NCBI GenBank assembly: GCA_018648645.1 | Contig: JABGQS010000008.1 | Span: 1 to 64,000, forward strand | Reading direction: 5' to 3' | Length of the DNA stretch: 64,000 nucleotides | From: Clostridia bacterium | GTDB lineage: Bacteria; Bacillota; Clostridia; Christensenellales; SZUA-584 | Part shown: positions 8,468 through 16,775 of the stretch, one piece after another | How positions within the stretch are numbered: the first letter of the stretch is position 1 | Layout of the letters: every line of letters starts with the position of its first letter | Translations under genes and position numbers: made by a program | The notes under the pieces: model-generated | The model's database searches: none | What the model was told of the DNA's origin: nothing | What the model saw: only the letters and a program-made list of their open reading frames with translations

Positions 8468-9373
8468 ATGCGAAACATTGAAAAGAAGATTGCACGGCTG
8501 AAAAAAAGAAAGAACGCGATTATTCTCGCGCACTATTATCAAACGGGCGACATTATCGACGTTGCGGACATGGTGGGCGACTCATACGGGCTAAGCAAAA
8601 AAGCCAAAGAGAACGACGCAGACATCATCGTGTTTTGCGGTGTTCGGTTCATGGCGGAAAGCGCCAAAATCTTAAGCCCGCAAAAAAAGGTGCTGCTTCC
8701 CGCAGCTGCCGCAGGTTGTCCGATGGCAGATATGGTCAAGCCGGATGACATTCTTTCACTTCGCAAACAGTACCCGAACGCCGGCGTGGTTTGCTATGTC
8801 AACTCAACCTATGAGGTCAAGGCAGAGTGCGACGTATGCGTCACTTCATCAAACGCAGTCAAGGTCGTTGCCTCGCTGCCTCAAAAGCAAATCATATTCG
8901 TGCCCGACCAAAACCTCGCACGCTACGTGGCACAGCAGCTGCCCGACAAAGAGATCATCCCGTACTGCGGGTTTTGCATTGTACACCATCAAGTAAGCGG
9001 AGCCGACGTAGACAAAGCACGTGCGTCGCTTCCAAACGCGCAGCTTCTCGTTCACCCAGAGTGCACGCAGGAAGTCGTGGACAAAGCGGACTTCGTAGGC
9101 AGCACTGCGGGCATCATCAAGCGCGCTACGCAGTCGGACAACAAAGAGTTCATCATCGGCACAGAGATGGGTATATTGCACGTACTGCAAAAGAAGAACC
9201 CGGACAAAAAGTTTTATCTGCTTTCGACAAAGCTGCTTTGCTCCAACATGAAAAAGACAAAGATACTCGACGTATACGAGGCATTGAAGTACGGTCAGCA
9301 CGAGATTATTCTCGATGAGGATATTGCGGCTCGTGCCAAGAAGAGCCTCGACAAAATGCTCGAGCTAAGCTAG
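8468..9373 (+). CDS. nadA: Quinolinate synthase
   Basis: The 301-residue [4Fe-4S] enzyme condenses iminoaspartate with dihydroxyacetone phosphate to quinolinate. The N-terminal AHYYQTGDIIDVADMVGDS and MAESAKIL are signatures of the family. The three cluster cysteines correspond to C84 (AAGCPMAD), C170 (YCGFCIVHH) and C258 (LLCSNMKKT). It is the compact type lacking the E. coli N-terminal extension. AAGGGG precedes the ATG. It is the first gene of nadABC, 12 bases from nadB. Its cluster would be supplied by the nifSU genes at 3.6-5.2 kb. Confidence 0.96.
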   Translation: MRNIEKKIARLKKRKNAIILAHYYQTGDIIDVADMVGDSYGLSKKAKENDADIIVFCGVRFMAESAKILSPQKKVLLPAAAAGCPMADMVKPDDILSLRKQYPNAGVVCYVNSTYEVKAECDVCVTSSNAVKVVASLPQKQIIFVPDQNLARYVAQQLPDKEIIPYCGFCIVHHQVSGADVDKARASLPNAQLLVHPECTQEVVDKADFVGSTAGIIKRATQSDNKEFIIGTEMGILHVLQKKNPDKKFYLLSTKLLCSNMKKTKILDVYEALKYGQHEIILDEDIAARAKKSLDKMLELS

Positions 9374-9385
9374 ACAGGAGGAACA

Positions 9386-10930
9386 ATGAAACGATATATC
9401 GCGGACATAAGCGATGCACAAATACACCAAATCGACGTTGCCATCATCGGCAGCGGTCTTGCGGGTATGTATGCGGCATACCACCTTGACGACTCGCTTA
9501 ACTGTGCGCTGTTCACAAAAGAGCAAATTGAGGACTCGAGCAGCTCGCTTGCCCAGGGCGGCATAGCTGTGGTCACCGAAAAAGACGACACGTTTCTATA
9601 CCACTTCCAAGACACCATGAACGCGGGAGCGGGCGAGTGCGACGAGATGGCGGTGCGCACTATCGTCGAGGAAGGACCCGAGCAGATTGAAGAACTTCTT
9701 GCCATCGGCGCGCATTTTGACATCGACAGACACGGCAACCTCTTAACCACGCGCGAAGGCGGGCACGGCATGAACCGTATTCTGCACGCGGGCGGAGACG
9801 CAACAGGTCAGGAGATGGTACGCGCGCTCAAAAAAACAGTGCTTGCTAAAGACAATATAAAAGTCCACGAAAACTCTTTTGTCGCCGATATACTAACGCA
9901 AGATGATGAAGTCGTGGGTCTAAGCGTGTATGAAAACGATGCATGGCACGTATACAAAACACGTCACGTAATCGTGGCGACCGGCGGTATCGGGCAGGTT
10001 TTTCGATACACCACCAACCCCGGCGTTGCAACGGGCGACGGTATCGCGCTTGGGTTTCGGGCAGGCGCAGTCATCGAAAACATGGAGTTCATACAGTTTC
10101 ACCCAACCGGCATGTACACGCCCGAAAACAGAAATACACAATGTTTCTTAATATCCGAAGCTGTGCGCGGCGAAGGCGGCATATTATTAAACGACGCGAA
10201 CCAGCGCTTTATGAAAGAGCGTCACCCTCTGGCAGAGCTTGCCCCGCGCGATATCGTTGCGCGCGAAAACTATCGCGAAATTCAAAACCAAGCCTCGCCT
10301 TATGTTAAGCTAGACATCACGGCAAAATCAAGAGATTTTCTGAGCAAACGTTTCCCAACGATATTTGGCAAATGCATGGAAAACGGCATCGACATGTCCA
10401 AAGATTTCATCCCTGTCGGTCCCGTCCAGCACTATATGATGGGCGGCATCACGACCGATTTGATGGGACAGACCAACATCAAAGGTCTGCTTGCCTGCGG
10501 AGAAGCGGCAATGACAGGCGTGCACGGCGCAAACAGGCTCGCCAGCAACTCCACGCTCGAATGTCTGGTGTTTGGGCGCAAATGTGCTGATGTGGTTAAC
10601 GACGAGTTCACGGGAGCTGATATTGAAATCGACATACCAAAGCCCGCACAAAACGAGAATGTTTCGTTTGACACCGAGGAAATGATGGTCGAAATCAAAG
10701 GCATCATGGTCAAATACTGCGGCATATTGCGAAATGGTCCCAGCATGATGTACGGGCTGCATCAAGTAGAGCAAATGCTGGCTGTGCTCGACAACGCAAA
10801 GCTGAATAGCCTGCGCGACATGGAGCTGTACAACATGGCAACAATCGCTAACGAAGTATTAAAGGGCGCTATAGCGCGAAAGCGCTCTGTGGGCGCGCAT
10901 TATCGCATAGACGAAGGGAGAACGTACTAA
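9386..10930 (+). CDS. nadB: L-aspartate oxidase (FAD)
   Basis: The 514-residue flavoprotein oxidises L-aspartate to iminoaspartate, which it hands to NadA. It has the FAD-binding dinucleotide motif AIIGSGLAGMYAA at residues 19-30, the SSSLAQGGIAV segment, and HGANRLASNSTLECLVFG, typical of NadB and related fumarate-reductase flavoproteins. In anaerobes fumarate is the likely electron acceptor. AGGAGG lies 7-12 bases before the ATG. Its stop overlaps the nadC start by one base (TAATG), so the two are coupled. Confidence 0.95.
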   Translation: MKRYIADISDAQIHQIDVAIIGSGLAGMYAAYHLDDSLNCALFTKEQIEDSSSSLAQGGIAVVTEKDDTFLYHFQDTMNAGAGECDEMAVRTIVEEGPEQIEELLAIGAHFDIDRHGNLLTTREGGHGMNRILHAGGDATGQEMVRALKKTVLAKDNIKVHENSFVADILTQDDEVVGLSVYENDAWHVYKTRHVIVATGGIGQVFRYTTNPGVATGDGIALGFRAGAVIENMEFIQFHPTGMYTPENRNTQCFLISEAVRGEGGILLNDANQRFMKERHPLAELAPRDIVARENYREIQNQASPYVKLDITAKSRDFLSKRFPTIFGKCMENGIDMSKDFIPVGPVQHYMMGGITTDLMGQTNIKGLLACGEAAMTGVHGANRLASNSTLECLVFGRKCADVVNDEFTGADIEIDIPKPAQNENVSFDTEEMMVEIKGIMVKYCGILRNGPSMMYGLHQVEQMLAVLDNAKLNSLRDMELYNMATIANEVLKGAIARKRSVGAHYRIDEGRTY

Positions 10931-11763
10931 TGGTAGATTTATTCTCGCTGAACAAGCTGATCAAAACAGCGCTTGAGGAAGACCTCGGGATGGGCGACAT
11001 CACAACAAACAGTACCGTGCCACGCGGCAAACGCATATCGGGCAACTTTATCGCGAAAGCGCCGGGCGTGCTGTGCGGCATGGACATAGCAAAAGCCGTG
11101 TTTGCTTACATCGACGAGGGCATCACATTGACGAGCATATTCGAAGACGGGCAGAGCGTCGCAGCGGGCGATATCATCGCCACGATAGAAGGCAACGCAG
11201 CCAACGTATTAATCGGAGAGCGTCTCGCGCTAAACTTAATGCAAAGAATGTCGGGCATTGCCACCAACACCTTCAAATCTGTCGCCAAAGTGCAGGGCAC
11301 GGCTGCAAAGATTCTCGACACGCGAAAGACAACGCCGGGGCTTCGGTTGCTCGAAAAATACGCAGTGCGCACGGGCGGCGGATACAACCACCGTTTCTCC
11401 CTGTCCGACGGCGTTCTTATCAAAGACAACCACATCAAAGCCGCAGGGGGCATAACAAACGCCGTTACGTCAGCCAGAGAAAACGTGCCGCACACACTCA
11501 AAATCGAGATCGAGGTTGAATCACTACAGCAAGTAGAGCAAGCTATAGCTGCCGGTGCTGACATCGTTATGCTCGACAACATGACCAACGAGCAGATGCG
11601 CGAAGCCGTGAACTTCATCGCAGGACGCGCGCGCACAGAGGCTTCGGGGAACATGGACCAAAAAGACTTGCAGGCTGTTGCCCAAACGGGCGTAGACTTC
11701 ATATCCATCGGCGCGCTGACCAACTCAATTTACCCACTCGACATCAGCTTAAAGTTTAAGTAA
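10930..11763 (+). CDS. nadC: Nicotinate-nucleotide pyrophosphorylase (quinolinate phosphoribosyltransferase)
   Basis: The 277-residue enzyme converts quinolinate and PRPP to nicotinate mononucleotide and completes the de novo route begun by NadB and NadA. Conserved elements are EDLGMGDITT near the N-terminus, RMSGIAT, LDTRKTTPGLR (PRPP/quinolinate-binding Arg and Lys) and GGGYNHR. The EVES segment and DNMT complete the barrel. The start codon overlaps the nadB stop. A strong terminator follows. Confidence 0.96.
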   Translation: MVDLFSLNKLIKTALEEDLGMGDITTNSTVPRGKRISGNFIAKAPGVLCGMDIAKAVFAYIDEGITLTSIFEDGQSVAAGDIIATIEGNAANVLIGERLALNLMQRMSGIATNTFKSVAKVQGTAAKILDTRKTTPGLRLLEKYAVRTGGGYNHRFSLSDGVLIKDNHIKAAGGITNAVTSARENVPHTLKIEIEVESLQQVEQAIAAGADIVMLDNMTNEQMREAVNFIAGRARTEASGNMDQKDLQAVAQTGVDFISIGALTNSIYPLDISLKFK

Positions 11764-11783
11764 CGTCTCACATTATTACCGCT

Positions 11784-11816
11784 AAGCTGCATCGCAACTT
11801 CGATGCAGCTTTTTTG
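11784..11816 (+). terminator. Terminator of nadABC
   Basis: A perfect 11-bp stem AAGCTGCATCG / CGATGCAGCTT with a 6-base loop is followed by a T run. Confidence 0.9.
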
Positions 11817-11827
11817 CGCCTCAAGAA

Positions 11828-11856
11828 TTGAAAAACCTCTTGTGTCGTGGTACAAT
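11828..11856 (+). promoter_or_regulatory. Promoter of sbcDC
   Basis: TTGAAA (11828-11833) and TACAAT (11851-11856) are spaced by 17 bases, 36 bases before the sbcD start. Confidence 0.65.
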
Positions 11857-11891
11857 GAATTATTGCAATATACACGACATATGGGGGTTTC

Positions 11892-13085
11892 ATGAAGATA
11901 CTTCACACATCCGACTGGCACATCGGGCACGCGCTCTACGGCAAAAAACGAAACGACGAACACTCTGCGTTTCTTAATTGGCTGACCGAGCAGATTGCCT
12001 CGCGCGATATCGACGCCCTTGTCGTGTCGGGCGACATTTTTGACACGGGCTCACCCGGAGGAGCCGCAGAGCAGCTCTATTTCGACTTTCTGACATCCAT
12101 TATCAAAACAAATTGCAAAACAGTGGTTATCGTTGCCGGCAATCACGACTCCCCGCGGCGCTTGCAAGCACCTGCCGCCCTGCTGAAGAAATTGCATATT
12201 CACGTTATCGGCATCCCGTCAGCGCCGGCCGATCACGTAATTGAACTTAAGGACAGCGATGATAACATTGGCGCGCTGTGTTGCGCCGTTCCATATCTTC
12301 GCAAGAACGATATGGTGCGCATTGAAGATGATAACATCTCCACCGACGAGAAAATTATACTCGCAACAAAGCAGTTTTACAGCGATGTTGCAGCTGCCGC
12401 AAAACAGAAAAATCCCGATGTGCCAATCATCGCGACAGGGCATCTGTTTGCGCAAGGCGCGACAACAAGCGAGGGTGACGGTGTGCGCGAGCTTTACGTA
12501 GGCAGCCTCGGTCATGTGGGTGCAGATGTTTTTCCTGAAGAGATAGACTACGTTGCGCTCGGACATATACACAGCAAGCAAACGGTGTCGGGCAACGAGC
12601 GTATCAGATACAGCGGCTCTCCGCTCTGCATGAGCTTTTCAGAGATCGGCAAACCAAAGTACGTGCTGGAAATAGACACTCTTGATGGCATAAGTGTCGA
12701 TAAAATCGAAGTGCCTGCTTTCCGACAAATGAAAGCGATTTCGGGCGACTACGACGAAATTATATCAGCGCTTGGCGCACTTTCCGGCGATGTTTGGGTA
12801 GAAGTGACATACACCGGCAGCGAGCTTAGATCCTCGCTCTCCTTCGATATAAACGAAGCAGTAAGGGGCAGCGACATCAGCGTGCTTAGCATTCGCAACA
12901 AGGCAATAATCGACAGCATCATAGGCGCAACGCAGATATCACAGACACTCGAATCAATGAAGGTGGCTGACGTATTCCTGCGGTGCATGGACGACAACGA
13001 AATATCCGGAAGCCGCCGCGAGCATATGACCGCCGACTTCAACGAAATTGTGCGCGAAGTGCAGGAGCGTGACTTATGCGAATAG
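11892..13085 (+). CDS. sbcD: Exonuclease SbcD (Mre11-type nuclease subunit)
   Basis: The 397-residue metallophosphoesterase has the metal-binding motifs in order: DWHIGH near residue 8, VVSGDIFDTG, VAGNHDSPRRL, ATGHLF and ALGHIH. It is the nuclease partner of SbcC and removes DNA hairpins and protein-blocked ends during replication and repair. GGGGG precedes the ATG. Its last 10 bases overlap sbcC, the usual coupled arrangement of this complex. Confidence 0.95.
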   Translation: MKILHTSDWHIGHALYGKKRNDEHSAFLNWLTEQIASRDIDALVVSGDIFDTGSPGGAAEQLYFDFLTSIIKTNCKTVVIVAGNHDSPRRLQAPAALLKKLHIHVIGIPSAPADHVIELKDSDDNIGALCCAVPYLRKNDMVRIEDDNISTDEKIILATKQFYSDVAAAAKQKNPDVPIIATGHLFAQGATTSEGDGVRELYVGSLGHVGADVFPEEIDYVALGHIHSKQTVSGNERIRYSGSPLCMSFSEIGKPKYVLEIDTLDGISVDKIEVPAFRQMKAISGDYDEIISALGALSGDVWVEVTYTGSELRSSLSFDINEAVRGSDISVLSIRNKAIIDSIIGATQISQTLESMKVADVFLRCMDDNEISGSRREHMTADFNEIVREVQERDLCE

Positions 13086-16009
13086 AGAAAGTGGTAGTGC
13101 AAAATATCAATTCGCTGTATGGTCGTTTTACAATCGACTTCACAGACCCAGCATACTCCGAAGGTCTTTTTGCAATCGTCGGGCCATCGGGCTCAGGCAA
13201 AAGCAGCGTGCTCGATGCCATGTGCCTCGCGCTATATGGGCGAACTCCGCGCATAACCGTCAGCGATATGCACGACGAGACGATGAGCCAGAACACCGAT
13301 ATATGCGTCGCAGAGGTCGTGTTCGTGTCGGGCGAGAAACGATACAGAAGCACATTCGAGCACAGGCGAACAAAACGGAGTGCCAAGCCTTTTATGTCGC
13401 CAAAAAATGAGCTTTTTGAGTTTGAAGCAGATGGCACACAAACGACGCTCTCAGACAATTCGACAGAAGCAAAGCGCAAAGTAACTGATATCGTCGGGCT
13501 TGATTACGACCAGTTCACGCGCTCGGTGATGCTTGCACAGTTCAAGTTTGCCGAGTTCTTGAGCGCGAACTCAACTCAGCGCGCAGAGATTTTAGAGCAG
13601 GTTTCGGGTACAGACATATATCGGCGCATATCAATGGCGGTTTTCAATAAGCAAAAATTTTATGCAACTGCACTGGATGAGATTCGCATCAAAAGAGAGA
13701 CGATCAACGTGCTGGTGCCAGCTGAGGTTAAGCAAATCGAAGCTGAGTTGACAAGCATAGACGCAGCAGTTAGCGGCTTTGAAGCGCTCAAAGATAAGGT
13801 TGATGAAAGTTTGTCAACACTTACCCAGTCAGACAAATACAAAACTGCGCTTGCAGAGTTTGAAGCACACAAGCAAAAAGTTGTGCAGAACGTACTCGAG
13901 AAGAGCAAGGTTTTTGACGAAGCGGCAGACGAAGAGAAAAAGATAAAGCTGCAGAGTAAAGCGCTGCAAAAAACGTTGGTATCTGTAAGAAAACTTGATC
14001 TCAACATCTCGGCAGCAAACAAAGAAATTGGTAGGTTGAGGAGCGATTCTGAAACCGCCGACAAAGACATAAAATCGCAGAAAAAAATCATCCTGCAAAT
14101 ACTTACAAGACACCTGCCGAGTGCAGACAACAACGAGCTGAAAAGAATATACGAAGCGGACAACGAAGCGGACATCATAGCAAAGCACATCAGCGCTGCA
14201 CTCAAAATAAAGGAAGATAAGCAGAGCAGTCTGCGTGCAGAGATAAACAAAACACTTCAGAGCAAAGACGAAACGCATTGGCGTAATTTGCAGGAGGAAT
14301 TGGAGCGAGCGCTGCCGCTATTGCAGGCAAAGCATGCCAAGACCTCTGCGGAGCAAGCTCTTAAAAAGCTGCGTAAAAGCCTGACAGCGCTGCAGGCAGA
14401 GGAAAAGCAAATTGATAAGCAGATTGCCGATAACCAAGAGAAGTTCCTGCTTGCCAAGCTGACCGAAAAATATGCGGATGAGAGAAGCAAGCTAAATGAC
14501 GGACAACCTTGCCCGCTGTGCGGCGCGTTGCAGCACCCAAGCGCTCACGAGCACCTAGACACTTCTTTCGTGAAAGCGGCAGAGCAAGAAAAGCAACAGC
14601 TAGAAAACAAGAAGACAAGCATATCCGAGGACATCACAAGAATCGCAGTTGATGTAAAAGCGCAGGTCAATATAATCGCCGATAACGAGGATATATTGAA
14701 GGGCAAGAATGCTTTGCTGGAAAAGCTGGAAACCGCGCAACCTCAGGATGTGCAGAAGCAGACAGAGCATATCAAACAGCTGCTAAGCCAAAGCAGACAG
14801 CTTAGTGAGCAGTTGGCTTTGGCAGCAGAAAGTGTTCTTAATTTGACAAGGCAGCTAAACGAAGTGGACAAAGATGTCGCTGACATCAAGCACGCGAAAT
14901 CTGTAATCGGCGATTTAGAGCTGCGCAAAGCAAATACCGAGAAGGAGCTGGCTGTAGCGGGCAAAGAAAAAACGACGCTGTCAGAGCAGCGCGTGCAAAT
15001 GTTTGGCGACAAGGACGCTGATTCTGAAGAGACAGCCGCAAATTCAGCACTTGTCACAGCGGAGCAAATCACGCGTGCCGAGCGCAAACGCATGGAGGCT
15101 GCAAAAGCAGACGAAGTCAGGAACAAGACCGACATAGACCGCAGCAAGACGCAGATAGAAGCGCTTGCTAAAAAGCTCGACCAATCATACAGCGATGTTT
15201 TAGGCGGAGCTGCGGTCGTCACTACGCTCGAGCCAACCGGGCAAACAGACTTATACGATACGGTGCAAAAGCAGAATGCAGCACTAATGCAAACCGCGCA
15301 GCAAAGCCGAGAAACCATGACAGATTTAACCGGCAGTCTTTTCGCGCTGGCAACAAAGCTGAAGGAGAGCAAAGGTGAGGCGCGCAACAAACTGCGTGAG
15401 AACGATAGCAAGAAAAAGCAGATTAAGGAGCTTGATGTGCAGGAGAAGGACGACGGCAAGCAGTTCAAACGCTGGAACGAGCTTAACGCCTTGATCGGCT
15501 CGGCAGACGGCATAAAGTTCAGCCGAATCGCGCAAGGCATCACGTTCGATGTGCTGCTCCAATACGCCAACGAGAGCTTGAAGAAAATGAGCGACCGCTA
15601 CATCCTAGCGCGCGACAGCTCAAAGAACGCCAGCCCTCTAGAAATCAACGTTGTCGACAACTACCAAGCCGGCGACATCCGCCCCGTCAGCAACCTGTCG
15701 GGCGGCGAAAGCTTTGTGGTGTCCATGGCACTGGCACTCGGGCTGTCTGAGATGTCTTCGGGCAAAACGCAAATCGACTCGCTGTTCATCGACGAAGGCT
15801 TCGCGTCCCTCGACGAGAACTACCTAGAGCTCGCGCTTCAAACGCTGTCCACCCTCGGCAACCGCGAGAACAAACTCATCGGCGTAATCTCGCACGTCAA
15901 AGAATTAAAAGAGCGCATCGACACGCAGATAGAAGTATCGGCACTCACGGGCGGACGCAGTACGCTGACCGGTCCCGGTGTGAGTATAGACGAAAGATAT
16001 ATCTTGTAA
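13076..16009 (+). CDS. sbcC: Exonuclease SbcC (Rad50-type ATPase subunit)
   Basis: The 977-residue SMC-like ATPase has a Walker A GPSGSGKSS near residue 41 and a Q-loop (AQFKFAEFL). Long coiled coils flank a zinc hook CPLC at residue ~478, and the C-terminal ABC signature LSGGESFVVSMALALGLSE is followed by Walker B FIDEGFASLD. It assembles with SbcD into the hairpin nuclease. The ATG lies inside the end of sbcD. Length is typical for Firmicutes SbcC. Confidence 0.95.
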   Translation: MRIEKVVVQNINSLYGRFTIDFTDPAYSEGLFAIVGPSGSGKSSVLDAMCLALYGRTPRITVSDMHDETMSQNTDICVAEVVFVSGEKRYRSTFEHRRTKRSAKPFMSPKNELFEFEADGTQTTLSDNSTEAKRKVTDIVGLDYDQFTRSVMLAQFKFAEFLSANSTQRAEILEQVSGTDIYRRISMAVFNKQKFYATALDEIRIKRETINVLVPAEVKQIEAELTSIDAAVSGFEALKDKVDESLSTLTQSDKYKTALAEFEAHKQKVVQNVLEKSKVFDEAADEEKKIKLQSKALQKTLVSVRKLDLNISAANKEIGRLRSDSETADKDIKSQKKIILQILTRHLPSADNNELKRIYEADNEADIIAKHISAALKIKEDKQSSLRAEINKTLQSKDETHWRNLQEELERALPLLQAKHAKTSAEQALKKLRKSLTALQAEEKQIDKQIADNQEKFLLAKLTEKYADERSKLNDGQPCPLCGALQHPSAHEHLDTSFVKAAEQEKQQLENKKTSISEDITRIAVDVKAQVNIIADNEDILKGKNALLEKLETAQPQDVQKQTEHIKQLLSQSRQLSEQLALAAESVLNLTRQLNEVDKDVADIKHAKSVIGDLELRKANTEKELAVAGKEKTTLSEQRVQMFGDKDADSEETAANSALVTAEQITRAERKRMEAAKADEVRNKTDIDRSKTQIEALAKKLDQSYSDVLGGAAVVTTLEPTGQTDLYDTVQKQNAALMQTAQQSRETMTDLTGSLFALATKLKESKGEARNKLRENDSKKKQIKELDVQEKDDGKQFKRWNELNALIGSADGIKFSRIAQGITFDVLLQYANESLKKMSDRYILARDSSKNASPLEINVVDNYQAGDIRPVSNLSGGESFVVSMALALGLSEMSSGKTQIDSLFIDEGFASLDENYLELALQTLSTLGNRENKLIGVISHVKELKERIDTQIEVSALTGGRSTLTGPGVSIDERYIL

Positions 16010-16066
16010 AATGCCCGCATTAACGCTATAATCAGTGGTTGGCACACAGGCAGTAAAGGAGTGCGT

Positions 16067-16747
16067 ATGTACAGCAAAGCGACGCTTGAAAAAACGCTAA
16101 AGAAGAACGGCGCATCATTGGTCGGGTTTTCCGATGTGACTTCTGCGGCAGCAGACAAAAGATTCAATCTGCCAAGCGCAGTGACGATTTTGGTCGCGCT
16201 GGATAAAGACGTTGTGCGCAGCATAGAAGGCGCACCGACGCGCATCTATTACGAGGAGTACAAGCGAGTCAACGCGATGCTGGATAGGCTTGGTGCGATG
16301 TGCGCAGATTGGCTGCGTAGTGCAGGCTACGAAGCGAAAGCGCTGCCCACCACCGAAGTTAAGAGCAACGAGCAGCTCGTGACCGACTTCCCGCACAAGA
16401 CGGGCGCGATTTTGTCCGGTCTCGGGTGGATAGGCAAATGCGCGCTGCTCATCACGAAAGAGTATGGAAGTGCGATCCGGCTGACAACAGTGTTTACAGA
16501 CATGCCGGTGCAAAATGCAGACATGATGGTTTCGCTTTGCGGCAGATGCACGCAGTGTACAAATGCGTGCCCCGGAGGAGCGATAACGGGCAAAAAGTGG
16601 GAATACGGCATGCAGCGCAGCGAGCTGTACGATGCGTGTGCCTGCCAAGCGGAAGCTCGTTTGCAAGGCGCAAAAATTGGGGTAGAAAACACCATCTGCG
16701 GCGTTTGCATTGCAAGCTGTCCGTGGACAAAATGGTATTTGAGATAG
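16067..16747 (+). CDS. Short QueG-like double [4Fe-4S] protein
   Basis: The 226-residue protein contains the QueG (epoxyqueuosine reductase) middle segment GLGWIGKCALLI. Two ferredoxin cysteine clusters follow (CGRCTQCTNACPGGAI and CGVCIASCPW). True QueG is over 300 residues and has cobalamin-binding and C-terminal repeat parts, so this is a shortened relative of the COG1600 group with an unproven substrate. AAGGAG at 16056-16061 favours the ATG at 16067 over the GTG at 16061. It is 57 bases after sbcC and 28 bases before typA. Confidence 0.7.
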   Translation: MYSKATLEKTLKKNGASLVGFSDVTSAAADKRFNLPSAVTILVALDKDVVRSIEGAPTRIYYEEYKRVNAMLDRLGAMCADWLRSAGYEAKALPTTEVKSNEQLVTDFPHKTGAILSGLGWIGKCALLITKEYGSAIRLTTVFTDMPVQNADMMVSLCGRCTQCTNACPGGAITGKKWEYGMQRSELYDACACQAEARLQGAKIGVENTICGVCIASCPWTKWYLR

Positions 16748-16775
16748 TTTTAAAATTTTAAGAATAGAGGGAACA

